Assembly: GCA_016195265.1 (NCBI GenBank)
Contig: JACPZW010000037.1
Coordinates: forward strand, 55,965 to 119,964
DNA length: 64,000 nt
Source: Acidobacteriota bacterium
GTDB taxonomy: Bacteria > Acidobacteriota > Vicinamibacteria > Vicinamibacterales > CAVVIG01
Direction of reading: 5' to 3'
Shown here in pieces: positions 35,849 to 44,800 of the stretch. Made by a program: the position numbers and the translations under genes. Position 1 is the first letter of the stretch, and each line of letters starts with the position of its first letter. The notes beneath the pieces were generated by a model. It saw only the letters and a program-made list of their open reading frames with translations. It had not been told where the DNA came from and ran no database searches.

Positions 35849-37102
35849 ATGATTTCGCGCCGGGTCTTCCTGAAGAATGGCGCGTTCGTCTTCGTCAGCC
35901 TCGGCTTCGCGCCGCCGTTTCTACAGCGGACCGCGATCGCCGCCGGAAACGGGCGCGCGAAACAACTGATCGCCATCTTCCAGCGCGGCGCCGTCGACGG
36001 CCTGAGCGTCGTCGTGCCGTTCGGCGAGCCCGACTACTATCGCGCGCGGCCGAGCATCGCCATACCGCGCCCCGCATCGAGCGATCGCGAGCACGCGACG
36101 ATCGACCTCGACGGCTTCTTCGGCTTTAACCCGCGGCTTCAATCATTGAAGCCGCTGTGGGACGCGAGGCAGCTCGCGATCGTCCACGCGTGCGGATCGC
36201 CGGACAGCACGCGGTCGCACTTCGACGCGCAGGATTACATGGAGACGGCGACGCCCGGGATAAAGAACACGCCGGACGGCTGGCTGAACCGGTATCTCCA
36301 GACGAGGCGCATTGACGACGTCGACGCCACGCCGTTTCGGGCCGTCGCGCTCACCTCGCAGATGCCGCGCATGCTCGAGGGACCGGCACCGGCGCTCGCG
36401 GTCAGCCAGCTCGGCCAGTTCGGCATTCGTGCCGGGCAGGCGGGCGACGCGCTCGGCGCGTCGTTCGAAGCGCAATACGCCGCCGCCGATTCGCTGCTCC
36501 ACGGGACGAGCCGCGATGCGTTCAACGCGATGAGGATGCTGAAGACCGTCGACCCGTCGAAGTACGAGGCGGAACACGGCGCCGACTACCCGCGCAGTCC
36601 GTTCGGCCAGGCGCTCAAGCAAGTCGCGCAGCTGACGAAAGCCAACCTCGGCCTCGAGGTCGCCTTCGCGGACATCGGCGGCTGGGACACGCACGTGAAT
36701 CAGGGCGCGGCGCAGGGCCAGCTCGCGAACCGGCTCGACGATTTCTCGCGATCGATCGCCGCGCTCGTCACGGATCTCGGCGGTCGCATGGCGGACACGG
36801 TGATCCTGACGATGTCCGAGTTCGGACGCGCGGTGAACGAGAACGGGAATCGCGGCACGGATCACGGACACGGCAACGCGATGATGGTGATCGGCGGCGG
36901 CGTCCGTGGCGGCCGCGTCTACGGACGTTGGCCAGGACTCGCGGTCGAGCAACGCTACGAACGTCGCGATCTCGCGGTCACGACGGATTTCCGCGACGTG
37001 TTCGGAGAGATCGTGGTCAGACACCTCGGTGTGGGGAACGCGGGGCCGATCTTCCCGGGTTACGCGATAAGACCAACCAGATTCCCCGGGCTCTTCGGTT
37101 GA
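35849..37102 (+). CDS. DUF1501 family protein with Tat signal
   Basis: 417 residues. The Tat motif SRRVFLKNG is at residues 3-11. ELIAIFQRGAVDGLSVVVP-type sequence, PDSTRSHFDAQDYME and ADTVILTMSEFGRAVNENG...DHGHGN are family markers and relate it to the alkaline-phosphatase/sulfatase fold. It is exported folded through Tat and probably works with the DUF1800 protein. The reaction is unknown. Confidence 0.92.
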   Translation: MISRRVFLKNGAFVFVSLGFAPPFLQRTAIAAGNGRAKQLIAIFQRGAVDGLSVVVPFGEPDYYRARPSIAIPRPASSDREHATIDLDGFFGFNPRLQSLKPLWDARQLAIVHACGSPDSTRSHFDAQDYMETATPGIKNTPDGWLNRYLQTRRIDDVDATPFRAVALTSQMPRMLEGPAPALAVSQLGQFGIRAGQAGDALGASFEAQYAAADSLLHGTSRDAFNAMRMLKTVDPSKYEAEHGADYPRSPFGQALKQVAQLTKANLGLEVAFADIGGWDTHVNQGAAQGQLANRLDDFSRSIAALVTDLGGRMADTVILTMSEFGRAVNENGNRGTDHGHGNAMMVIGGGVRGGRVYGRWPGLAVEQRYERRDLAVTTDFRDVFGEIVVRHLGVGNAGPIFPGYAIRPTRFPGLFG

Positions 37103-37199
37103 ATTGGGTAGTTGAGTAATCGGGTAATCTGGTAATCGATTTGAGGGACCGCGGTCCTTCAGCCGATTACCCATTTACCCAAGTACCCAATTACTCAAT
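37103..37199. repeat. Inverted octamer repeat with central palindrome (array I)
   Basis: Left arm 37103-37138 and right arm 37164-37199 match at 28 of 36 positions when one is reverse-complemented. Each consists of 8-bp units of the TGGGTAAT type. The loop contains a perfect 12-bp palindrome, GGACCGCGGTCC, at 37146-37157. The right arm ends in CAAT, of which the final AT is part of the next gene's ATG, the same placement as in array A. Confidence 0.85.
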
Positions 37200-38331
37200 G
37201 CATCTGGCCGATCTCCCCACACCGCAGGTCCTGATCGATCGACCGCGTCTCTTTTCCAACATCGACCGCGTGCAGCAGCTCGCTTCGTCGGCCGGCGTCG
37301 CGTTGCGCCCGCACGCCAAGACGCACAAGTCTCCGGCCGTGGCGAAATGGCAGATCGAGAAGGGTGCCGTCGGGATCTGTTGCGCGAAGCTCGGCGAGGC
37401 TGAAGTCTTCGTCGAGGCCGGCATCAACAACATCCGGCTGCCCTACCCCGTCAATCCATTCAGCGCCGCGCGGCTGATCGCGCTGATGGATCGCGCGACG
37501 CTGTCGATCATCGTCGATCACCTCGAGGTCGCGCGCGGATGGTCCGACGCAATGCGGCGCGCCGGCCGCGCGCTCGACGTCCTCGTGAAGGTGGACGTCG
37601 GTTTTCATCGCTGCGGCATCGATCCCGCGAGCGGCGCGCTTGGATTCCTCCAGGCTGTCGCGGCGATGCCCGGCCTCAGGCTGCGCGGCCTGCTGAGCCA
37701 CGCCGGCCATGGCTATCACGCTGCGTCGGAGGACGAACTGCGATCGGTGGCCGCGCGCGAGACCGAGACGCTGACCGCGCTGCGCGACCGCGCGACGAAA
37801 GCGGGCATCTCGCTCGACGAGATCTCCGTCGGCGCCACGCCAACGCTGCGCTTCAGCGCAGGCCAGGCCGGCATCACCGAGCTGCGGCCGGGCAACTACG
37901 TCTACTTCGATCGGACGCAGGTCGCGCTCGGCGCCGCGACACTCGACGACTGCGCGCTGACCGTGCTGGCGACCGTCGTCTCGAAGCCGGCGGCGGATCG
38001 CATCATCCTCGACTGCGGGAGCAAGACGCTGACGAACGATCAGGCACGCGGGATCACGAAGGCCACGGGCTACGGCGCGGTCGTCGTTGACCACCGCGGC
38101 GACGGCGCGGCGCCGCGGCGCGTGGACGAGACGCTCACGATCGAGCGACTGTCCGAGGAGCACGCCACCGTCCGCGTCACGGGCGCCACGGCACTCGAGC
38201 CGGGCGATCGCGTGCGCGTGCTGCCGAATCACTCCTGCGTGGTCTCGAACCTCGTCGACGTGGTCCGGCTGGTCGAGGGCGACCGGGTGGTGGATACGCT
38301 TCCGATCGCGGCAAGGGGAAAGATCACGTAG
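37198..38331 (+). CDS. D-threonine aldolase/DSD1-like PLP enzyme
   Basis: 377 residues, fold type III. LPTPQVLID opens the sequence; RPHAKTHKSP contains the PLP lysine (Lys41), and LPNHSCVVSN near the end carries the His and Cys that bind the catalytic metal in D-threonine aldolase and D-serine dehydratase. It should cleave a beta-hydroxy-D-amino acid to glycine and an aldehyde, or dehydrate it. The start at 37198 lies at the tip of a repeat and has no ribosome binding site. A microcompartment shell gene is 90 bp downstream. Confidence 0.87.
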   Translation: MHLADLPTPQVLIDRPRLFSNIDRVQQLASSAGVALRPHAKTHKSPAVAKWQIEKGAVGICCAKLGEAEVFVEAGINNIRLPYPVNPFSAARLIALMDRATLSIIVDHLEVARGWSDAMRRAGRALDVLVKVDVGFHRCGIDPASGALGFLQAVAAMPGLRLRGLLSHAGHGYHAASEDELRSVAARETETLTALRDRATKAGISLDEISVGATPTLRFSAGQAGITELRPGNYVYFDRTQVALGAATLDDCALTVLATVVSKPAADRIILDCGSKTLTNDQARGITKATGYGAVVVDHRGDGAAPRRVDETLTIERLSEEHATVRVTGATALEPGDRVRVLPNHSCVVSNLVDVVRLVEGDRVVDTLPIAARGKIT

Positions 38332-38343
38332 ACTAGGCGAACC

Positions 38344-38415
38344 TGGAACTGAGAACTGAGAACTCAGAACCGAGAACCCCTGAACTCGGAACTCTGAACC
38401 CGGAACCCTGAACCC
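38344..38415. repeat. Heptamer array J (GAACTGA to GAACCCT)
   Basis: Ten units that drift along the array from GAACTGA to GAACTCA, GAACCGA and GAACCCT. It ends five bases before the ATG of the BMC gene and leaves no ribosome binding site. Confidence 0.85.
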
Positions 38416-38420
38416 GACCC

Positions 38421-38717
38421 ATGGCTGACAAGGACAAACGCGAAATCGGCGACGCGCTCGGCATGGTCGAGACACGCGGCCTGGTCGGGATGATCGAGGC
38501 CGCCGACGCGATGTGCAAGACCGCCAACGTCGTGTTCGTCGGCTGGCAGAAAGTCGACGCGGGCCTCGTGACGGCGATCGTGCGCGGCGACGTCGGGTCG
38601 GTCAAAGCGGCGACAGATGCCGGAGCGGCCGCGGCGCGCCGTGTCGGCGAGCTCGTCGGCGTCCACGTGATTCCGAGGCCGGCGGACGATCTGGAAAAGG
38701 TCTTTCCAATCCGGTGA
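38421..38717 (+). CDS. BMC-domain microcompartment shell protein (EutM/PduA-like)
   Basis: 98 residues, one BMC domain. [20 protein letters not shown] and [20 protein letters not shown] are the two signature helices, and [15 protein letters not shown] is the canonical end. These proteins form hexagonal tiles of bacterial microcompartment shells. It is the only shell gene in the window; pentamer and other hexamer genes would have to be elsewhere. The closest enzyme is the D-threonine-aldolase-like protein, which produces an aldehyde. Confidence 0.92.
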   Translation: MADKDKREIGDALGMVETRGLVGMIEAADAMCKTANVVFVGWQKVDAGLVTAIVRGDVGSVKAATDAGAAAARRVGELVGVHVIPRPADDLEKVFPIR

Positions 38718-38718
38718 G

Positions 38719-38740
38719 AATTCAGATTTCAGATTGGTCT
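38719..38740. repeat. Heptamer array K (TTCAGAT type)
   Basis: Three units right after the BMC stop codon, followed by two copies of a CAGCCTTCACAC motif that run into the 3' end of the MerR gene. Confidence 0.65.
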
Positions 38741-38747
38741 TCAGCCT

Positions 38748-39218
38748 TCACACGTCAGCCTTCACACTTTTCTTCTTCTTCCTCACCTTTCCACTGAGTT
38801 CCTTCAACAACCCTTCATTGCCTATCGCCAGCAGAGGCTGCCCCGGCGTCCGCAGCAGGTTGAAGAACTGGCCGCTCGTCGTGCGCGCGTAGATCTCCTG
38901 CCCGTCCGTCAACAACCGCACGGATCCTCCGCCGCCCGTCGCGTCGAACAGCCGCTGGTTGAATCGCTCCTTCAAGATCCGCACGAGCTGATGCAATTGC
39001 TGAACGGAGAAGCCGCGGCGCCGGAGATCGGCCAGCACGAGCAGCTCGAACAGATCGATCGGCGTGTAGCGGCGTTCGGTGTAGCCGCCGGCTTCCGTGC
39101 GATGCGACGGGATCGCCGACGACATCAGGCCGCTCGCGTCCCAGATCTGCAGCTGCCTGGCCGACAACCCGGTCAGCGAGGCGACATCGCGCGAGCTGTA
39201 CGTCTTCTTGAGTCGCAT
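38748..39218 (-). CDS. MerR-family transcriptional regulator
   Basis: 156 residues. The winged helix reads TYSSRDVASLTGLSARQLQIW with the wing RTEAGGYTERRYTPIDL, followed by a helix typical of MerR dimerisation (RRGFSVQQLHQLVRIL). No metal-binding cysteine set is seen; the C-terminal domain ends in a lysine-rich tail (RKKKKSVK). It starts one base after the stop of the pterin dehydratase gene, so it is the last gene of that minus-strand operon. Confidence 0.85.
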   Translation of the reverse strand: MRLKKTYSSRDVASLTGLSARQLQIWDASGLMSSAIPSHRTEAGGYTERRYTPIDLFELLVLADLRRRGFSVQQLHQLVRILKERFNQRLFDATGGGGSVRLLTDGQEIYARTTSGQFFNLLRTPGQPLLAIGNEGLLKELSGKVRKKKKSVKADV

Positions 39219-39219
39219 C

Positions 39220-39501
39220 TCAGAGCTTGGCCGTGCGATCGGCCATGGCCGCGGCGTCGAAATCCTTCACCGTCAGGCCGCCCTCGCTGTGCGTCGAGTA
39301 TGTCAGGGTGACGCGCCGGTAGTTGATCAGGATGTCGGGATGATGATCGGAAGCTTCCGCTTCCGGCATAAGGCGGTTGACGAACGCGACGGCCGCGACG
39401 AAATCCGCGAACGCGAACTGTTTGCGGATTGCGTCGCCGTCAAGCGTCCAGCCGTGCAGGTTCTTGAGATGCTGCGCTGCTTCCGCATGAGAGAGTTTCA
39501 T
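39220..39501 (-). CDS. phhB: Pterin-4a-carbinolamine dehydratase
   Basis: 93 residues, full length. ASDHHPDILINYRRVTLTY with TH following is the active-site signature of the family. The enzyme regenerates tetrahydrobiopterin after phenylalanine hydroxylase or acts in molybdopterin and pterin recycling. No aromatic amino acid hydroxylase is nearby. Its ATG overlaps the stop codon of the small upstream gene. Confidence 0.92.
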   Translation of the reverse strand: MKLSHAEAAQHLKNLHGWTLDGDAIRKQFAFADFVAAVAFVNRLMPEAEASDHHPDILINYRRVTLTYSTHSEGGLTVKDFDAAAMADRTAKL

Positions 39502-39833
39502 GCCACCTCCGGCCGCCGCGCGCGGATCGCATCCAGCGCCGCGCGCGCCGCATCGAGTACGGCGAGTGACGCGCGCCGTTCCGCGGCCCGCCCGTCGCCC
39601 GCGGCGGCGAACGCGCTGCCGACCGCCCGATGATACGCGCGCTCGGCATCCTGCAGCGCGCGCAGCGCCTCGGCGTGCGCCGGCTGCCATTCGAGCCACG
39701 CGGTCATGCGCGCGATCGCCTCCGCCCGGCTTGCCCCCCGGCATTCGATCCCGAACTGATCGCCGCTCTCGCGCCGCTCGGCGCGCGCCTGCCATTCGCT
39801 GCCGCGTTCGACCGCGATGATTCGTACGTCCAT
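39498..39833 (-). CDS. Hypothetical helical protein, 111 residues
   Basis: Starts as MDVRIIAVERGSEWQA; an ATG nine bases earlier (39842) is possible. The N-terminal half has a small beta segment and the rest is one or two alanine-rich helices (ALRALQDAERAYHRAVGSAF). It overlaps phhB by four bases, so it is probably translated with it. No family recognised; coding status is supported mainly by the coupled arrangement. Confidence 0.5.
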   Translation of the reverse strand: MDVRIIAVERGSEWQARAERRESGDQFGIECRGASRAEAIARMTAWLEWQPAHAEALRALQDAERAYHRAVGSAFAAAGDGRAAERRASLAVLDAARAALDAIRARRPEVA

Positions 39834-39842
39834 TGGCTTCAC

Positions 39843-39860
39843 GTCCGGCTCACGCCGGAC
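39843..39860. repeat. GTCCGGC/GCCGGAC palindrome
   Basis: Seven-base arms with a 4-nt loop followed by ACGACGG. It is the third copy of the motif found at 7606 and 14102, and lies directly upstream of the small hypothetical gene. Confidence 0.7.
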
Positions 39861-39908
39861 ACGACGGACGCGTCGCCGTGGCGTTTGGCGGAAACGGTCA
39901 GGCGGACC

Positions 39909-41030
39909 TCACAACTCGCCAAAGCGCGACGGGCTCACCGCCGCGAGCATCGGATCGACGTGGCCGTCGAGGAGCGCGTCGGCAACCAGCTGCGCCGTCA
40001 GCGGCGCGAGCAGCACGCCGTTGCGGTAGTGGCCGGTCGCGTACATCAGGTTCGGCACGATGCTCGACGCGCCGATGATCGGCAGATGGTCCGACGTCGA
40101 GGGGCGTAGGCCGACGCGCGCGCCGCGGAAGCCCGCGGTCCACGCGTGCGGAAGAATCTCGCACGCCGCGTCCAGAAGATCGCGCACGCCGGCGACGGTC
40201 GTGCGCTCGTCGAATCCCGCATCCTCCACCGTCGCGCCGACGAGCACGGTCCCGTCGTCCCAGGGGACGACATAACACCGATGGCTCCACGTGACGCGGC
40301 GCAGCGGCGTGCCGGTCCAGGCGATCGACAGTAGCTGGCCGCGAATCGGCCGGACCGGGACGCGCGGCGACAGGCCGCCGATCTCAATCTCGCCGCACCA
40401 GCTGCCGGCGGCGAGCACCGCGGCGTCGGCGGTCAGCGATCCGCGATCGGTGTCCACGATCAGCTCGTCGTGCAGGTGCGTGATGCGGCGGACGCGGCTC
40501 TGCTCGACGAGCTGCGCGCCATGACGTCGCGCCGCCGTGACGAGCGCGCGCGTCAGATCGCTCGCGCCGACGAAGCCGTGCGCGTCGATCAGCAGGCCGC
40601 CGATGATCCCGTCGCCGAGGTGCGGCTCTTCGGTGCGCGCGGCGGCGGCATCGAGCATCAGCGCGGGCACGCCGCGTCGCGCCAGCGCCTCAGCCTGCGC
40701 GCGCAACGCGCGCAGGCCGGCATCGTCCACCGCGACGTCGAGCGTGCCGGTGCGCCGGTACGGGACCAGCGTGCCGCTCTCAGCCGACACGCGCGCGACG
40801 AAGTCGTCGAAGAGATCCAGGCTGCGGGCGGTGAGATTGAGGAGCGGGCCGTCGGCCGGCGCTTCGATGTACGGCGCCAGGACGCCGGCCGACGCCTGCG
40901 TGGCGCCCATGCCGACAGGCCGATCGTCGATGATTTCGACCGAGACCCCGCGGCGCGCGAGCTCGTACGCCACGGCACAGCCAACCACGCCGGCACCTAC
41001 GACGATGATGTCCGACGGCCGGGACGTCAC
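39909..41030 (-). CDS. thiO: FAD-dependent glycine/D-amino-acid oxidase, ThiO-like
   Basis: 373 residues of the DAO family. IIVVGAGVVGCAVAYELARR (residues 8-27) is the FAD-binding dinucleotide fold, and GLRPSTSDHLPIIG plus YATGHYRNGVLLAPLTA match the ends of ThiO-type glycine oxidases, which supply dehydroglycine for thiamine biosynthesis. No thiS or thiG gene is adjacent, so a general D-amino-acid or sarcosine oxidase role is possible. It heads the minus-strand operon down to the MerR gene. Confidence 0.85.
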   Translation of the reverse strand: MTSRPSDIIVVGAGVVGCAVAYELARRGVSVEIIDDRPVGMGATQASAGVLAPYIEAPADGPLLNLTARSLDLFDDFVARVSAESGTLVPYRRTGTLDVAVDDAGLRALRAQAEALARRGVPALMLDAAAARTEEPHLGDGIIGGLLIDAHGFVGASDLTRALVTAARRHGAQLVEQSRVRRITHLHDELIVDTDRGSLTADAAVLAAGSWCGEIEIGGLSPRVPVRPIRGQLLSIAWTGTPLRRVTWSHRCYVVPWDDGTVLVGATVEDAGFDERTTVAGVRDLLDAACEILPHAWTAGFRGARVGLRPSTSDHLPIIGASSIVPNLMYATGHYRNGVLLAPLTAQLVADALLDGHVDPMLAAVSPSRFGEL

Positions 41031-41138
41031 CGCCTCAGCTTATCGCAGATTTTCCGCACTGCTTTCACGCCCGTCAGCCGGCTTCATTCGACGGGAGCGT
41101 GGCGGCGCACCGGCGGGACATGAATCATCCGGCGCGCC

Positions 41139-41786
41139 TCAGCCGCAGGCAATCGCGGCGATGGCGGCGCGGTGCGTCTCGGCAACTTGCGTGGTCGACT
41201 CCACGGTGAAGCGCAGGTCCCGGAGACGGCCGTCCTCGAGCCTGTAGATCCAGGAATGGACGCTGACGGATTGCCCGCGGGCCCACGCGTCGCGGATCAC
41301 GGTGGTCTCGCAGACGTGCAGGGCTTGTTCGACGACATTCAGTTCGCAGAGTCGATCCAGGGATCGCGCCGGGTCGGTCGGATCGAGACGGCCGCGGTGT
41401 TCGTCCCTGACATCCTGCACGTGGCGCAGCCAGTTATCGATCAGCCCGAGCTTTCCATCGTCGAGGGCCGCCTTCACGCCGCCGCAGCCATAGTGCCCGC
41501 AGACGATGACGTGCTTCACGCTCAGGACGTCGACGGCGTACTGCAGCACCGAAAGACAGTTGAGATCGGTGTGCACGACCACGTTCGCGACGTTGCGATG
41601 GACGAAGAGCTCGCCGGGCATGAGCCCGACGATTTCGTTCGCCGGCACGCGCGAATCCGAGCACCCGATCCACAAATATCGCGGCGACTGCTGCGCGGCG
41701 AGCCGTTGAAAGAAATTCGGCTCCGCCGCGATGATCTTCTGCGCCCACAGCCGGTTGTTCTCGAACAGATTCGACAGTGTCTTCAT
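41139..41786 (-). CDS. can: Beta-class carbonic anhydrase
   Basis: 215 residues. Zinc ligands are Cys42 in CSDSR, His98 and Cys101 in CGHYGCGG, with Asp44 and Arg46 forming the usual dyad. It interconverts CO2 and bicarbonate in the cytoplasm. Length and the N-terminus (LFENNRLWA) are as in the Escherichia coli Can group. It follows the M14 gene by 25 bp on the same strand. Confidence 0.94.
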   Translation of the reverse strand: MKTLSNLFENNRLWAQKIIAAEPNFFQRLAAQQSPRYLWIGCSDSRVPANEIVGLMPGELFVHRNVANVVVHTDLNCLSVLQYAVDVLSVKHVIVCGHYGCGGVKAALDDGKLGLIDNWLRHVQDVRDEHRGRLDPTDPARSLDRLCELNVVEQALHVCETTVIRDAWARGQSVSVHSWIYRLEDGRLRDLRFTVESTTQVAETHRAAIAAIACG

Positions 41787-41811
41787 CGTGATCGGCCTCC
41801 GCGCGCCGGCT

Positions 41812-44800
41812 TCACGGCTGGGCGCCCGTGCCGCGCGCGGCGGGCGCGGCCTTGCCGGCGTCGAGATCGTTCCAGTTCATGATCGCGTTAAAGCCGAGCG
41901 TGTAGGTGCCCTGCGTCTGCCAGCGCCAGAACGGGCGGATCGCGAACATCACGACGTGGCCTTTGCCGAGCGGATGATCGACGGCCGCGGCGCGACTGGT
42001 GAGCGCCTGGGCGCCGCCGAGCGTGCCCGAGAGCAGCAGATCGTCGGCGTTCGCCGAGAACTGCATCACCACGCGCGGACGCGTTTCGTCGATCGCGATG
42101 CCGAACTGCTGCGCCATCTGACGGAGCTGGGCTTCGTCTGGCGCGCTGCCCGGTGTGACGCCGGGCGGTGCGCCGCCTCGTCCGCCGCGACCGCCACGAC
42201 CGCCCGCGGCCGGCGCCGGCTCACCAGGGCCGCCCTCGAGCGGCTGAATGCGCAGCGGTACGGCGTTCGGCGTCACGTTCTGGCCGGCGCCGGCGTTGGG
42301 ATTCGTTCCCGGCTCGCCGCCACGACCGCCGCCGCGACCGCCGCCAAACCCGCCGAAGCCGCCGCCTGCGTTCAGTACGGGCGCCTGGTTGAAGTAGACC
42401 GGCAGATCGGCAGCCTCGTAGCCGTACGCGATCGGACTCTTCAGATCGCTGAACTTCGCGCGCAGGATCGACCCGCGCACGAAGAGCTGCGCCGGCTGCT
42501 CGACTGTCACGCCGGTCGTGATGCCGAACTCGGGGAAGATGGTCGCGGTCGATCCTTCGGTGATCAGCGTCCCGCCGTCGCGGACGAACTTCGCGAGCTC
42601 GGCCAGGCCTTCAACGCCCATGCCGCCGCGGATGTCGTCGCTCGAGTCGACGTACGCCAGATTCGGGAACTCCGTCGTCTTCCTGTACGGCAGCGGCGAG
42701 TTGCCGGTGACGGGCATGCCGTTCACCTGCGACTGCGCGCTGCCGCCGACGTGCGGGAAGATCAGCACGTCGTAGTTGGCGCGCAGGTTGCCCTCGCGCA
42801 GCTTCTGATCGGCGAAGTACGTGTACGGCACGCCGAAGGTATCGAGCGCCGCGCGCCACCAGCCTTCGTCCTGCGTGCGCGTCCAGCTGTGGATGTAGCC
42901 GATGCGCGGGATGTCGAGGTCGTGCGTCTTGACGGTCGGCGCGGACGCCATCGCCCACGCCGAGAGTCCAAGCTCCTCGAGCATCGGCGCGAGTTTCGCG
43001 CGGTCGGCGTTCGCGATGACGATGGAGCCCGCGCGGAACTTGTGGCCGGCGACCTCGAAGTCGTCCTCGGCCGCCGCCATCTTCACGTCCCTGTTCCTGA
43101 ACCGGAACGAGACGAGATTGTTGTCCGCCGTGTGCTCGACGACGAGCACGCTGCCGGTGCCGTCAACGCCGCCCGCGGCCCTCGCCGGGCCCTTGATGTC
43201 CGAGAGCTGCTGGTGCAGGATGCCCGCGTCGCTCACCGGCAGCACTGTGATGTCGCGCATGTACTGGAACGTCCAGCCGGTGTCGTCGTACGGTGACGGA
43301 TTCTGCGGCGCGTAGTTCTGCACCGAGAAGTACATCTCGGCGAGCGTGCGGAAGGGCTGATCGGCGCGGATGACGAAGTCGCCGGCCTTCACGTCGACGG
43401 CGCCGGCCGTGAACGCGTTGACGGCGCGCGAGATCTCGAGGCCCTGCGCGCGCAGCTCGTTGACGGCGTCGGCCGCGTCGGCCTTGCGCCGCTGCCCCGC
43501 CGGAATCACCCACGCGTACGTCGGACCGTTCTTGCCCTTGTCCACCGCGCGCTTGTTCTTCAGCCAGTAGTTCTCGAGGTACAGCTCCTTGTTCTTCGCG
43601 ACGTGGCTGAGCGCGAACAGCAGCGCCGATTCCTGGATGTTGGTGTTGTTGCGCGGCCCCCACTTGATCGATGGCAATGGTGGATTCGGCCGGAACCACT
43701 CCTTGCTCGTCGCCGTCGCGCCGGGCGTGACCGTGTACGGATCCGGCCCGTAGCTCTGCACTTCGTAGAACCGGCCGATCGCGTTGTGGCTGTGCGCGAT
43801 GAAGAACATGTAGTTCGGCACCCAGCCGTCGTAGAAGCCGTACGTCCAGACGCCGGGGACGCCGCGCTTGGTCATCTCCATCACGTCATTTTCGGCGAGC
43901 ATCCACCACTCGTTGACGACGATCGGATCGAGCGCGTCGTTGTACGGGCCCGTGCCGGTGGACGCGTAGAGATACGTCTGCGCCTCGTGCAGATCGTGCA
44001 TGACGGTCGGATGCCACTCGAGCGTTTCCTTCGTCACGGTTTTGGTCAGCTGGAGGTACTGACCCATGCCGTCGCGGTTGTTGTCGTGCTGGACGTACTT
44101 GCCCCAGTACATCAGCGGCAGCCGCGCGTCGCCGGGCGTGCGCTTCTTGTTGAAGTAGTACGTGTCGACCTGCTTCTCGCGGCCGTCGACCTCGATGACC
44201 GGCGTGATCAATGTGATGACGTTGTTCCGGATGTTCTGGATGAACGGGGTCTCTTCGACGATCAGGCGGTACGCGAGCTCGATGAGCATCTCGGGGCCGC
44301 CGGTCTCCGGCGAATGCATCCCGCTGATCGCGTAGTAGATCGGCTTGGCCGTGTGCAGGAGCTGTTGCGCGCGCGCCTCGTTCGTCGTGCGCGGATCGGT
44401 CAGCTCGCCCAGCATGTCCCGGTACTTGTCGATGGACTTCATCGTCTGCTCGTCGGCGATCGCGAGCAGCACGATGTCGCGGCCTTCTTCCGTCGTGCCG
44501 ACTTTCCAGTAGCGCGCGCGCGGCGATGCCTTCGCCAGCGCCTCGTAGTAGCGGTAGATGTCCTTCGCGTACGTCAGCTCGCCCGGCGTGCCGACCGCGC
44601 GGCCGAGGAACTTGAGCGGCGACGGCACCGTGTCGGACGCCGGCAGATGATCCACGAGCTCGGTCGTGATGCGCGGATCCTGCAGGTTCTGCTTGATCAG
44701 CTTGGTGTATTCCTCGTCGATCTTCTGCGGCGTGGGAATCCGCGACGCGCGGCTCTGGGCGGCGAGCGGACGGGGAGCCACGCCCCAGCCAAGCGTCAGC

